From contig CAIKBL010000058.1 in NCBI GenBank assembly GCA_903825645.1, forward strand, positions 1-36,447: 36,447 bases of DNA, in the 5' to 3' direction. This document shows positions 17,327-26,649 of the stretch, in pieces; position 1 is the stretch's first letter, and every line of letters begins with the position of its first letter. The position numbers and the translations under genes are program-made. The notes under the pieces were generated by a model, which was not told where the DNA came from, searched no databases, and saw only the letters and a program-made list of their open reading frames with translations. Origin of the DNA: an uncultured Pseudomonadota bacterium. Lineage in GTDB: Bacteria > Pseudomonadota > Gammaproteobacteria > Ga0077536.

Positions 17327-18712
17327 TTATCGGTCGCTGATGGGGTTCGCTGTCTCGACGCTCGGTGTTTCAGCGGATGGCGCAATTGGCGAGGGGTGCC
17401 AACCGACCGTTGCCAACAAGGCGGCGAAACCCAGAACGTAGGCGAGGGTGACATACCACCCTTGTCGAAGCCATTGGGCTACCGATCGAGATTCGGGATA
17501 TAGGTTGCTCAGGGCCACGCCCGCGCTTGATCCGAACCATGTTATCGATCCGCCGAAACCGACGGCATAGGCCAATATGCCCCAGTCGTATCGCCCTTGC
17601 TTGAGCGCGAGGGCTGTCAATGGGACGTTATCAAATATGGCGGAAAAAAATCCAAGTCCCAAGGTGGTCAGCCAGTCGGGGGCAGGTAGTTTTTCGACGG
17701 GCATCAGTGCTGCTGCGCCCACTAGCGAGAGCAGGAAAACTGCGCTACGCGCGGTTGAGGGCAGTACACACCAGTCCGGTTTGCGAAAGCCAGCGGAAAA
17801 AAGAATAGCGGCCCATATCGCGAGTCCGACAAACGGGAAGCGACCGGAAATCGCGTGGTACGCCGCGCTGACGTAGACATTGGTTGTGATGGTGGTTACC
17901 AAAATAACGAGCACAATGCTTACGCTTGTCCAGTCGACAAAGACGCCTTGGGGTACCTGCGTTTCTATAGGAGAATAGCGCTGTTGCTGCAACGCCGCCG
18001 GAATCGCGTAGATGGGAAACGCGAGTATTGCACCCACATAAGCATAAAACACGGCTAGGGGTGATACCCCTGCGGTCCACATCATGGTCGTGGTCGTATC
18101 ACCGACGACGCTACCGGCTCCCCCCGCATTCGCCGCGCCAACGATAGCCGTCAGATAGCCGAGATGGACCCGGTTACGGAAGAGTTGGCGTGCCATGGTG
18201 CCGCCGATAAGCGCCGCGGCGATATTGTCGAGGAAGGTGGAAACGGTGAAGACCATGACGAGCAACATGAACCCCCCACGCCAGTCGTTGTAGAGGTGGC
18301 GCGGTAGGATGGTCGGCAAGTGGCTTTTTTCAAAATGACGGGCCAGTACCGCGAAACCCGTGAGCAAGCAGAACAAGTTGGCTAGCGTCACCCATTCTTG
18401 GGATATCTGGACGAGTAGTCCAACCAGACCGGGACCGGTGCGAAAGCCTGTGAACATGCATTTAAAAACAACGAGGCAGACCAGCCCGACGAGGGCTGTC
18501 CGCAGGGCATGTCGACTAAAAAAAGCGATCCCGAGGAGCATCAATCCAAAAAGGACGAATTCGCCGGGGAGTGCTGCCGGTCCGGCGGGATCTGTTGTCG
18601 CCCAAGCGGTCCCGGGCAATAATATTCCCATCCCAAGGCGTTTCAAACGCCAAGCTGCAGATGAGCGTTGTGCGGTATGCATCGACTCGTGGCGCTGTCC
18701 GTAAATTTTCAT
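17327..18712 (-). CDS. Ion-transporter superfamily permease, NhaD/citrate-transporter-like
   Basis: A 461-residue integral membrane protein with about 11-12 hydrophobic segments and a probable signal-like N-terminus (GMGILLPGTAWA). The key motif is GSVVGDTTTTMMWTAGVSP near residue 200, which closely resembles the conserved segment of NhaD-type Na+/H+ antiporters, together with TFLDNIAAALIGG and the mirrored FFSAIFDNVPLTALAL in the second half. The paired DN motifs point to the inverted-repeat fold of the IT superfamily. Substrate could be Na+/H+ or an organic acid. Other starts (codons 11 or 28) are possible, and no clear ribosome-binding site helps. It is divergent from the RND operon across a 192-base gap. 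Confidence 0.85.
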   Translation of the reverse strand: MKIYGQRHESMHTAQRSSAAWRLKRLGMGILLPGTAWATTDPAGPAALPGEFVLFGLMLLGIAFFSRHALRTALVGLVCLVVFKCMFTGFRTGPGLVGLLVQISQEWVTLANLFCLLTGFAVLARHFEKSHLPTILPRHLYNDWRGGFMLLVMVFTVSTFLDNIAAALIGGTMARQLFRNRVHLGYLTAIVGAANAGGAGSVVGDTTTTMMWTAGVSPLAVFYAYVGAILAFPIYAIPAALQQQRYSPIETQVPQGVFVDWTSVSIVLVILVTTITTNVYVSAAYHAISGRFPFVGLAIWAAILFSAGFRKPDWCVLPSTARSAVFLLSLVGAAALMPVEKLPAPDWLTTLGLGFFSAIFDNVPLTALALKQGRYDWGILAYAVGFGGSITWFGSSAGVALSNLYPESRSVAQWLRQGWYVTLAYVLGFAALLATVGWHPSPIAPSAETPSVETANPISDR

Positions 18713-18832
18713 CTGTCAGTGTAACCCTACCCCCGTCCGGGAAGCAGTCCTGCGTCCTGAATTGTTTAAAATCGATACTGATTTAGCGCTAACGCTTCGC
18801 TCTCAGGTTAGAATCCTGATCACAAAAATGTG

Positions 18833-18855
18833 ATGTCGGGAACAACCCGATGTCC
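18833..18855. promoter_or_regulatory. Direct/inverted repeat upstream of the RND operon (candidate operator)
   Basis: A compact element reads GATGTC-GGG-AACAA-CCC-GATGTC: an inverted TCGGG/CCCGA pair around AACAA, flanked by a direct repeat of GATGTC. It lies 50 bases before the chosen start of the efflux adaptor gene, in the divergent gap with the NhaD-like gene. Its position suits a regulator site, but no regulator gene is adjacent and the repeat is short. Confidence 0.3.
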
Positions 18856-18904
18856 GATAAAAACAAGTGCAGCTTTCAGACTGCGCAAACCACGGATATT
18901 TGTC

Positions 18905-20068
18905 ATGTATCTTATGGCCGTTAATCGGCACGCTAGGCTTTTCTGGGCCGCGTGGACTCTCTTGCTTGGTGCTTGTCACAGGGGACCGCCGTCGCAATCG
19001 GCGCCACCGTCGCCACCGACGGTAACCGTCGCCGCGGCTATCGAGCGTAATGTCCAGTCGTCAGACGAATTCCCGGGTCGCATTGAAGCGATTGATCTGG
19101 TGAAGATTCGCGCGCGTGTCAGCGGATACCTACAGTCAATTCACTTCAAACCCGGCAGCGAGATCAAACGCGGAACTTTACTGTTTGTCGTTGATCCGCG
19201 TCCGTTCGAGGCACAGCGCTCGGAAGCTCAAGCGGAGCTCGCCAACACCAATGCCCGGTTGATGTTGGCGCGACTGGAACAAACCCGACAAACGCAGATG
19301 CTGGTCGACAGAGCCACCAGTCGACGGGAATATGATGCGGCGGTCGCAGCGGTTCAGACACTCGAAGCGGCACGTAGCGCCGATCTTGCGAGTATTGAGC
19401 GGGCGCGACTCAATCTGGAGTACACGCGCGTGGTGGCGCCCATTGATGGTCGCGTGGGTAAGGATGAAATCACGGTCGGCAACCTGATTCAGGGTGATGC
19501 GCCTGACTCCCCGGTGTTGACGACGATGGTGTCCATTGACCCTGTCTATGTGGCGTTCGAGGTGGATGAGCAGGCTTATCTTAAATATCTCGGGGCCGTC
19601 CGAGATGCACCCCTCTCCGCAGATGTCGGATTTGCCGACGAAACAGGCTTTCCCCATCAGGCACGTCTGGATTTCGTTGACAATCAGGTGGTCGCGAACA
19701 CCGGGACGGTCAGGGCTCGGGCAGTGCTCGCTAATCCTGATCGGCGCTTCACTCCCGGACTCTTTGTCCGCGTGCGCCTCCACGCGGCTGGGGCGGCGGC
19801 GCCAACCGTACTCGTCGTTGATCGCGCGGTAGGCACGGATCAGAACCGACGGTTCGTGCTGGTCGTAGGGGCGGATCACCATGCCAACTACCGGGAAGTT
19901 CACCTGGGGCGTCAGTTAGGCCCGCTGCGCGTGATTCTGAACGGTTTGCGGGCCGGCGAAATTGTCGTGGTGAACGGCTTGCAACGTGTACGCCCCGGCT
20001 CAGTTGTCACGCCTCAGACCGCACCAATGGAAGATCCCAGTACGCCATCGAACGCGGCTCGGGGCTGA
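18905..20068 (+). CDS. RND efflux periplasmic adaptor subunit (membrane fusion lipoprotein)
   Basis: Links the inner-membrane RND pump to the outer-membrane channel. From the ATG at 18905 it has 387 residues (another ATG at 18914 is equally possible). A short hydrophobic segment WAAWTLLLGAC forms a lipoprotein signal with the Cys as anchor. The order of parts is typical: a first beta-barrel/lipoyl half (RVSGYLQSIHFKPGSEIKRG), a coiled-coil hairpin rich in Ala/Arg/Glu (about 115-190), a second lipoyl half (NLEYTRVVAPIDGRVGKDEI), a barrel domain, and a membrane-proximal domain ending near RVRPGSVVTPQ. It is the first gene of a three-gene operon; the pump gene starts 6 bases after its stop. Similarity looks highest to MexE/BpeE-type adaptors. 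Confidence 0.93.
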   Translation: MYLMAVNRHARLFWAAWTLLLGACHRGPPSQSAPPSPPTVTVAAAIERNVQSSDEFPGRIEAIDLVKIRARVSGYLQSIHFKPGSEIKRGTLLFVVDPRPFEAQRSEAQAELANTNARLMLARLEQTRQTQMLVDRATSRREYDAAVAAVQTLEAARSADLASIERARLNLEYTRVVAPIDGRVGKDEITVGNLIQGDAPDSPVLTTMVSIDPVYVAFEVDEQAYLKYLGAVRDAPLSADVGFADETGFPHQARLDFVDNQVVANTGTVRARAVLANPDRRFTPGLFVRVRLHAAGAAAPTVLVVDRAVGTDQNRRFVLVVGADHHANYREVHLGRQLGPLRVILNGLRAGEIVVVNGLQRVRPGSVVTPQTAPMEDPSTPSNAARG

Positions 20069-20073
20069 TTCCG

Positions 20074-23000
20074 ATGAATATTTCGCGCACGTTTATCGAT
20101 CGTCCCATTTTTGCGGGCGTGCTATCGATGGCCATATTTTTGGCCGGCCTGATCGCGATCCCCTTGTTACCGATATCCGAATATCCGGATGTTGTGCCCC
20201 CCTCGATCGTCGTGACAGCGACTTATCCAGGTGCTAATCCTCAGGTGATCGCCGAGACCGTTGCCGCGCCGCTCGAGGAGCAGATCAACGGCGTTGACGA
20301 CATGCTTTACATGTCCACCATGGCTACTACAGATGGTGTTTTGCAACTCACAGTCACTTTCAAGATCGGCACCAATCCGGATGTGGCCGAGACAAAGGTG
20401 CAAAATCGCGTGCAACGGGCGTTGCCCCGCTTGCCGCAGGAAGTGCGGCAATTTGGGGTCATTACTCAGAAACAATCACCTAATCTCACGATGGTCGTGC
20501 ATGTTCTGTCCCCGAACGGTCGTTACGATGCCCTCTATCTGCGAAATTACGTCTTGCTGAATATCCGGGACAACTTGCGTCGTCTACCGGGAATGGGCGA
20601 TGTGGTGATTTTCGGCGGTGGGGATTACGCCATGCGCGTCTGGCTCGATCCCCGTAAACTCGCCGCCCGCAACCTGGCCGTGTCGGATGTGGTGACTGCG
20701 CTTCAGGAGCAGAATCAACAGGTCGCCGCGGGTGTGATCGGTGCCCCACCTGCGCCGGCTAATACGGAATTCCAGCTTTCGGTCAACACCCAGGGTCGTT
20801 TCACGACGGAAGCCGAATTTGGCAATATCATTATTGCCACTTCGCCTGATGGTGGCATTCTCCATCTCCGCGATGTCGCCCGTATCGAACTTGGCGCCGG
20901 GGATTATTCTCTGCGCGGCCTTTTGAACAACAAGCCGGCGGTCGGCATCGGGGTCTTCGAATCGCCGGGCGCAAATGCCATTGCCCTATCCAAGTCTGTC
21001 TTCGAATTCATGGAAAAGGCGAAGCGGGATTTCCCGGAGGGTGTTGATTACTCGGTGATTTACAATCCACCCCGTATCGTTGAAAAGTCAATTCATGCGG
21101 TCATTACAACGCTCCTTGAGGCCGTCGCGTTGGTGGTGGTGGTGGTCATCGTTTTCCTCAAGACGTGGCGGGCATCCATCATCCCGTTCATTTCGGTGCC
21201 GGTGTCGATCATCGGTACTTTCGCGGTCATGCTTGCAGCCGGATTTTCGATCAATACGCTGACTTTGTTCGGCATGGTGCTTGCCATCGGCATTGTCGTC
21301 GATGACGCAATCGTCGTCGTCGAAAATGTCGAACGTAATATCGAATTAGGGTTGATGCCGGCCGCAGCGACCCGGCGGGCGATGGAAGAAGTCTCGGGAC
21401 CGATAATCGCGATTGCGATGACTCTTTGTGCGGTATTTGTGCCGATCGCGTTCATCAGCGGGCTGACAGGACAGTTCTACCGGCAATTTGCACTGACCAT
21501 TGCCATCTCCACGGTGATCTCGGCATTCAGTTCGCTCACTTTGTCGCCGGCGCTTGCGGCCGTTCTTTTGCGCCCACACGATGCCCCGAAAGATTTTTTT
21601 ACGCGCGGAATGGACGCGGTTTTCGGTTGGTTTTTTGCCGCCTTCGATGCGGGATTCAGGCGCTTGTCTCAAGGTTATGTCCACGCTGTCCGTGGCCTGC
21701 TCCGAGTGAAGTCGTTAGCGCTCGTGGTGTATATACTGCTGATAGGGTTGACGTTTTTTATTTTTCAGCAGGTTCCCTCGGGTTTTATTCCTGGGCAGGA
21801 CAAACAATATTTAGTGGGTTTCTTGCAACTGCCGGACGGGGCTTCGCTTGATCGTACGGACAAAATCGTTCAGCAGGTAACGGACATAGCGTTGAAGACG
21901 CCGGGGATTCTGGATGTCATTGCGTTTCCCGGGTTGTCTATTAACGGGTTTTCGAATGCGCCTAACGCGGGGGTGTTCTTTTTCAATCTGGACGAATTCG
22001 AAAACCGCCAGACGCCTGAACTATCAGGAACGGGGCTCGCGAAGACGCTGAACGAACGTTTTGGGGTCATACAAGACGCTTTTGTTGTCGCGGTGCCTTC
22101 GCCGGCGGTTAGCGGACTTGGTGCGTTAGGTGGTTTTAAGATTGAACTCGAGGATCGTGCGGGTCTCGGGTCAGGCCCGCTGTATGACACTCTGCAGGCC
22201 GTGTTGATGAAGGCTTGGCAGAGCCCCGAATTGACCGGTGTGTTTTCCAGCTATCAGATAAATGTCCCACAGCTGTTCGCGAATGTAGATCGCGCCAAGG
22301 CAAAACGTATGGGCGTCAATCTGAATGATATTTTTGCAACGCTGCAAGTCAATCTCGGTTCGTATTACGTCAATGACTTCAATCGATTTGGAAAAACCTA
22401 CCGCGTGATTGTGCAGGCCGACGCGGCGTATCGGGCCAAGCCAGAAGATATTGCGACACTCAAGACGCGAAATGCGACTGGCGGGATGGTACCACTCGGG
22501 GCGCTGATCGATGTAAAACCGAGTTTCGGGCCGGACCACGCCATGCGCTATAACGCGTTCCCGGCGGCGGACATCAATGGCACGGCCGCACCGGGTTTCA
22601 GCTCTGGGCAAGCCGAGGCCGCGATTAAGAAGATCATCGAAGATACCGTGCCGCGCGGGATTTCATTCGAATGGACTGATCTCGTATATCAGGAGATATT
22701 AGCGGGTAATTCTGCCGTATTCGTGTTTCCGCTTTGTGCCTTTTTGGTTTTTCTGGTTTTAGCCGCGACCTATGAAAGCTTCAAGCTGCCGCTTGCCATC
22801 ATCCTGATCGTTCCGCTGTGTCTGCTTTTCGCGATCAGTGGTGTGTGGTTATCCGGCGGCGATCGAAACATCTTCACGCAGATAGCGCTGTTTGTATTGA
22901 TGGGGCTGGCTTGTAAGAACGCTATTCTCTTGGTCGAATTCGCACGGGAATTCGAAGCGCGCTCGCCACTCGCCGGACCCGTCGTTGCGGCATTGCAGGC

Positions 23001-23247
23001 CTGTCGGACCCGGTTGCGACCGATTTTGATGACCTCAACGGCCTTCATGATGGGCGTTCTTCCACTGGCCCTCTCCACCGGTGCCGGATCCGAAATGCGC
23101 AACACCATGGGGATAGCTGTGCTTTCCGGCATGGCCGGGGTCACCTTATTTGGCTTGTTTCTGACACCTGTTTTTTATGTGCTCCTGCATCGGGTGCCTA
23201 AGGCCGAGCGGCGAGTCACCGTATCGTCGGCGGAAGGGACGAAATGA
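20074..23247 (+). CDS. RND multidrug efflux permease, HAE1 family (MexF-like)
   Basis: Proton-driven inner-membrane trimeric pump. It has 1057 residues, the family length. The start MNISRTFIDRPIFAGVLSMA, PISEYPDVVPPSIVVTATYP and the porter-domain segment LPGMGDVVIFGGGDYAMRVW are very close to MexF. TM4 carries the proton-relay Asp pair in GIVVDDAIVVVENVERN. ALTIAISTVISAFSSLTLSP follows. In the second half LMGLACKNAILLVEFAREFE carries the TM10 Lys, and TSTAFMMGVLPLALSTGAG completes the relay. The 5' neighbour is the adaptor, and the 3' neighbour overlaps by ATGA with the outer-membrane factor. MexF homologues export chloramphenicol, quinolones and trimethoprim; actual substrates here are unknown. 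Confidence 0.96.
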   Translation: MNISRTFIDRPIFAGVLSMAIFLAGLIAIPLLPISEYPDVVPPSIVVTATYPGANPQVIAETVAAPLEEQINGVDDMLYMSTMATTDGVLQLTVTFKIGTNPDVAETKVQNRVQRALPRLPQEVRQFGVITQKQSPNLTMVVHVLSPNGRYDALYLRNYVLLNIRDNLRRLPGMGDVVIFGGGDYAMRVWLDPRKLAARNLAVSDVVTALQEQNQQVAAGVIGAPPAPANTEFQLSVNTQGRFTTEAEFGNIIIATSPDGGILHLRDVARIELGAGDYSLRGLLNNKPAVGIGVFESPGANAIALSKSVFEFMEKAKRDFPEGVDYSVIYNPPRIVEKSIHAVITTLLEAVALVVVVVIVFLKTWRASIIPFISVPVSIIGTFAVMLAAGFSINTLTLFGMVLAIGIVVDDAIVVVENVERNIELGLMPAAATRRAMEEVSGPIIAIAMTLCAVFVPIAFISGLTGQFYRQFALTIAISTVISAFSSLTLSPALAAVLLRPHDAPKDFFTRGMDAVFGWFFAAFDAGFRRLSQGYVHAVRGLLRVKSLALVVYILLIGLTFFIFQQVPSGFIPGQDKQYLVGFLQLPDGASLDRTDKIVQQVTDIALKTPGILDVIAFPGLSINGFSNAPNAGVFFFNLDEFENRQTPELSGTGLAKTLNERFGVIQDAFVVAVPSPAVSGLGALGGFKIELEDRAGLGSGPLYDTLQAVLMKAWQSPELTGVFSSYQINVPQLFANVDRAKAKRMGVNLNDIFATLQVNLGSYYVNDFNRFGKTYRVIVQADAAYRAKPEDIATLKTRNATGGMVPLGALIDVKPSFGPDHAMRYNAFPAADINGTAAPGFSSGQAEAAIKKIIEDTVPRGISFEWTDLVYQEILAGNSAVFVFPLCAFLVFLVLAATYESFKLPLAIILIVPLCLLFAISGVWLSGGDRNIFTQIALFVLMGLACKNAILLVEFAREFEARSPLAGPVVAALQACRTRLRPILMTSTAFMMGVLPLALSTGAGSEMRNTMGIAVLSGMAGVTLFGLFLTPVFYVLLHRVPKAERRVTVSSAEGTK

Positions 23248-24656
23248 AGTTGGTCTTGCCAGTCCTGATCAGTGGGCTGCTGGCCGGCTGTTCCCTTGCG
23301 CCGCCAATGCCGGATCCGGGGCTGAACTTACCCACGTCCTATAAAGAAACGAAGGCGGCGCCGCGGGGGGAGTGGAAGCTGGCCGCCCCGGCCGACCATG
23401 TGACACGTGGCGCTTGGTGGAAGATCTTTCGCGATCCTGTGCTTGACGGGCTCGCGGAGCGCGCTTCCGCTAACAACCAAAATTTACGGGCGGCGCTCGC
23501 GCGGCTGGAACGTACGCGAGCTCTCGTGCAGGAGGCGAAGGCGGCGCAGGTTCCCCGCATAGACCTAGGGGCCGGTGCTTCGCGCGTGCAGATGGCTAGT
23601 GTGCCGGGATTTAACGGCTTCTCGGAGAATTACGGTACGCTGAACATCGGGTTGACGGCGAGTTATGAAGTCGATCTGTTTGGTCGGATAAGAGATTCTG
23701 TGCGCGCGGCGCAGGCCGACTTGGATGCACAGAAGGCATTACTGTTCAGTTTGTTACTCAGCATCCAAGCCGATGTCGCCGAAACCTATTTTATCGTGCG
23801 CGCGCTGGACGAAGATTTGGCGGTGCTGAATCGCGCGGTGCAATTACGTCAAGAAGCCTTACAACTACTTCGGGCACGTGCAGCTGCGGGGCAGATCAGC
23901 GACTATGAGCTGCACAGTCAAATCGCCGATCTGGAAACTACCCGCGCCGAGGTGCAGGACACCACCCGTGCCCGTGCCAAGTATGAGCACGCGCTCGCTA
24001 TCCTCTGCGGAAGCGCCCCCGCCCAATTTACGTTGTCGCCTGCGCTACCGAGCCACCGACTGCCCGAGATTCCGGTGGATCTGCCCTCGACTTTGCTCGA
24101 GCGCCGACCGGATATCGCCGCGGCACAGCGCCGGATGGTGGCGGCCAATGCCCGTATCGGGGTGGCCAAAGCGGCCTTCTATCCGGTGCTGAATCTTTCG
24201 GCCAATGTGGGCCTGCAGGGGGACAGCATTGATCAGCTTTTTAAGTGGGGCAGCCGAACGTGGGCGCTGGGGCCGATCGCTGGGCCGCTGCTCAGTTTGC
24301 CTATTTTTGAGGGGGGACGGAACCGCGCAAATCTGGCGGCGAGTGCGGCCGATCTGGAAGCCGAAATCGCGACTTACCGACAGACGGTGCTGAGCGCTTT
24401 CGGAGAAATCGAAGATGGGCTTTCCGGGTTACGGACGCTCACGGGGCAACTTAATGCGCTGCAAACAGCCGACACCGCCGCCGAGCAGGCATATCACATC
24501 GCCCTGTCACGCTATACGGCGGGTGCCACCGGTTATCTTGAGGTGCTTGATGCCCGTCGGACTCTAATCGCGCTGCAACGTCTGATGGCGCAAGCCCAAG
24601 GGGTCCGCGCAACGACTACGGTGGCGTTGATTCGGGCGCTGGGTGGCGGTTGGTAG
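23244..24656 (+). CDS. RND efflux outer-membrane lipoprotein, NodT/OprM family
   Basis: Trimeric outer-membrane channel of the tripartite pump. The 470-residue protein has a lipoprotein signal (MKLVLPVLISGLLAGC) with the lipobox Cys at 16. The two repeated halves of the TolC fold are recognisable: AWWKIFRDPVLDGLAERASA, then NQNLRAALARLERTRAL, followed by TASYEVDLFGRIRD. The second half has LLERRPDIAAAQRRMVAANA and PILSLPIFEGGRN-like GPLLSLPIFEGGRNRA. The C-terminal YTAGATGYLEVLDARRTL is also standard. Its ATG overlaps the stop of the pump gene (ATGA), so production of all three components is coupled. A weak hairpin follows at 24687. Confidence 0.95.
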   Translation: MKLVLPVLISGLLAGCSLAPPMPDPGLNLPTSYKETKAAPRGEWKLAAPADHVTRGAWWKIFRDPVLDGLAERASANNQNLRAALARLERTRALVQEAKAAQVPRIDLGAGASRVQMASVPGFNGFSENYGTLNIGLTASYEVDLFGRIRDSVRAAQADLDAQKALLFSLLLSIQADVAETYFIVRALDEDLAVLNRAVQLRQEALQLLRARAAAGQISDYELHSQIADLETTRAEVQDTTRARAKYEHALAILCGSAPAQFTLSPALPSHRLPEIPVDLPSTLLERRPDIAAAQRRMVAANARIGVAKAAFYPVLNLSANVGLQGDSIDQLFKWGSRTWALGPIAGPLLSLPIFEGGRNRANLAASAADLEAEIATYRQTVLSAFGEIEDGLSGLRTLTGQLNALQTADTAAEQAYHIALSRYTAGATGYLEVLDARRTLIALQRLMAQAQGVRATTTVALIRALGGGW

Positions 24657-24686
24657 ACTGATCCCCTGACAAGGGCGCTTCCCCTG

Positions 24687-24700
24687 CGGGCGTCTGCCCG
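24687..24700 (+). terminator. Weak hairpin after the efflux operon
   Basis: CGGGC and GCCCG form a 5-bp stem with a 4-base loop 30 bases after the outer-membrane factor stop, followed by TTACGCTTAC. It is short and lacks a real T-run, so termination here is only possible. argC begins 39 bases later and might be read through. Confidence 0.25.
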
Positions 24701-24738
24701 TTACGCTTACTGCCTGCCCGAGCACGGATGGTACGCCA

Positions 24739-25686
24739 ATGACGGCGCGGATATTCATCGACGGAGAAGCTGGAACAACAGGATTGCAGATCCGTGCGCG
24801 TTTGGATGCGCGGACAGATCTGTCCCTCTTGAGCCTGCCGGTGGCTCACCGCAAAGATCCGCAAGCGCGTGCCGATTTATTGAATCAGGCCGATTTGGTT
24901 ATCTTGTGTCTTCCGGATGAGGCGGCACGCGAAGCAGTGTCCCTTATTACCCGGCCCGAAGTCCGGGTGATCGACGCCAGTACCGCTCATCGGGTCGCCC
25001 CGGGTTGGGTCTACGGATTTCCGGAGATTGAACAAAATCACGCCAGCAGAATCGCGCGCGCGACGCGAGTGGCGAATCCGGGCTGTTATCCCACGGGCGC
25101 CATCGCTTTGCTTCGGCCCTTGATTGCGGCCGGCCTTCTGCCGGCCGATTTGCCGTTTACCATCAACGCGGTGTCGGGTTACAGCGGTGGCGGGAAAGCA
25201 CTGATTCAGCGGTATGAAGACCCGAGCGCGCCGGATCCACTCGATTTGCCGTTTTGGTTATATTCGCTCGGTCTGGAGCACAAGCATGTCGCTGAGCTCG
25301 AATTACACGGAGGCCTTGCCCGACGGCCCCTGTTCCTCCCGAGCGTGGGCCGGTTTGCGCAAGGGATGTTGGTGCAGATCCCGCTTCAGCTCTGGGCGCT
25401 CCCGGGGCAGACGAGGATCGCTGATCTCCATGCGGTGCTTTTTGACTGGTATCGTGATCAGCCGTTCGTGAAGGTTGCCGCGCTGGATCATTGCCGACAG
25501 CTTGAAAGGCTCGGGCCAGAAGGGCTGAACGGGACCAATGAAATGCACCTGTTCTGTTTTGGCAACGAGGCGCATCAACAGATAGTGCTCACCGCGCTAT
25601 TGGATAACCTGGGTAAAGGCGCCTCGGGCGCAGCTGTTCAGAATTTGAATTTAATGTTGGGGTTGTCGAGCGACCTCGGCCTGTAG
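24739..25686 (+). CDS. argC: N-acetyl-gamma-glutamyl-phosphate reductase, type 2
   Basis: NADPH-dependent reduction of N-acetylglutamyl-5-phosphate to the semialdehyde in arginine synthesis. At 315 residues it belongs to the shorter type 2 ArgC family, as opposed to the roughly 335-345-residue type 1. The N-terminal FIDGEAGTTGLQIRARL is the dinucleotide-binding loop of this type. The catalytic Cys116 is in VANPGCYPTGAIALL, and NAVSGYSGGGKALI and the conserved His in GLEHKHVAELELHGGL follow. No other arg gene is adjacent, so this is a stand-alone locus. The frame is intact and ends cleanly. The ribosome-binding site is weak (GGA, 14 bases before the ATG). Confidence 0.94.
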   Translation: MTARIFIDGEAGTTGLQIRARLDARTDLSLLSLPVAHRKDPQARADLLNQADLVILCLPDEAAREAVSLITRPEVRVIDASTAHRVAPGWVYGFPEIEQNHASRIARATRVANPGCYPTGAIALLRPLIAAGLLPADLPFTINAVSGYSGGGKALIQRYEDPSAPDPLDLPFWLYSLGLEHKHVAELELHGGLARRPLFLPSVGRFAQGMLVQIPLQLWALPGQTRIADLHAVLFDWYRDQPFVKVAALDHCRQLERLGPEGLNGTNEMHLFCFGNEAHQQIVLTALLDNLGKGASGAAVQNLNLMLGLSSDLGL

Positions 25687-25794
25687 CCGACCATTTGCGC
25701 GCGACGTTCCGCTACATCGGGACTTGATGTGTCATCTTCGACGTCAGGTGATTATGATTCAACCCCAGCGAGCCCAAAGCGGAGTGTCTCACGT

Positions 25795-26649
25795 ATGTCG
25801 GAATACATTACCCAGTATAAACACTTCACCGTGCAACCCTTGTCGGGCGCGGTCGGCGCGATAGTGCACGGCTTGGATCTGACGCAACCACTGAATGCAG
25901 AGATCATCGCGGAAATTCGCGCGGCATGGCTGATTCATGGCGTTGTTTTTTTTCGTAACCAATCACTCCCACCGGCTGCTTTTCAGGCTTTTGCCGAGCG
26001 TTTCGGCAAGGTCATCGAATATCCTTTCGTCAAAGGGATTGACGGATTTCCGATGATCATTCCGGTGCTCAAACGTCCTCATGAGCGCAATAATTTCGGC
26101 GGCATCTGGCATACCGATACCGCCTATCTGGACGAGCCCCCGATGGCCACTATGCTGATTGGGCGGGAGATCCCGCCCTATGGCGGAGACACGCTATTCG
26201 CCAACGCGTATGCCGCGTATGAGGCATTGTCGTCGGGCATGCAGCAGATGTTGGCGGGGCTCCGCGGCGTGAATACCTCTGCGAAGGCTGATGTGACCAA
26301 AACCCGCGAAGACCGTATCAAAGAGTCGGCGACGGACAACGTGAAAAAGGAATATGTTGTCGAACATCCCGTGGTCCGGACTCATCCGGAGACTGGCCGC
26401 AAATCCTTGTATGTGAATTTTGGACATACCGCCCGTTTTGCACAGATGACGGAAGAAGAAAGCAAGCCGTTGCTGGACTTCCTTTTTGCGCACCAGACGC
26501 GGCCCGAGTTTACCTGTCGTTTCAGTTGGGCAGAGGGCTCTATCGCGTTTTGGGACAACCGGTGTGTGTTACATAACCCGGTCAATGACTATCACGGCTT
26601 CCAACGTCTCCTGCATCGGGTCACCTTGCAGGGTGATCGGCCCAGCTGA
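25795..26649 (+). CDS. TauD/TfdA-family Fe(II)/2-oxoglutarate dioxygenase
   Basis: A 284-residue non-heme iron dioxygenase. The facial triad is visible: H106 and D108 in [15 protein letters not shown], and the distal His in [16 protein letters not shown]. The 2-oxoglutarate-binding Arg is in [11 protein letters not shown] near the end. The N-terminal [20 protein letters not shown] is the usual first strand block. I chose the ATG at 25795 because GGAG lies 10 bases upstream and homologues start here; the frame is open 22 codons further. Substrate is not predictable; taurine, other sulfonates or aryloxyalkanoates are all used by relatives. No transporter for a substrate is adjacent. Its 3' end overlaps the nhaB remnant on the other strand by about 30 bases. 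Confidence 0.92.
   Translation: MSEYITQYKHFTVQPLSGAVGAIVHGLDLTQPLNAEIIAEIRAAWLIHGVVFFRNQSLPPAAFQAFAERFGKVIEYPFVKGIDGFPMIIPVLKRPHERNNFGGIWHTDTAYLDEPPMATMLIGREIPPYGGDTLFANAYAAYEALSSGMQQMLAGLRGVNTSAKADVTKTREDRIKESATDNVKKEYVVEHPVVRTHPETGRKSLYVNFGHTARFAQMTEEESKPLLDFLFAHQTRPEFTCRFSWAEGSIAFWDNRCVLHNPVNDYHGFQRLLHRVTLQGDRPS

Noticed and set aside
19178-19903. Minus-strand frame of 241 codons opposite the efflux adaptor
   Set aside because: Overlaps fully with a well-supported adaptor gene; product has no recognisable features.
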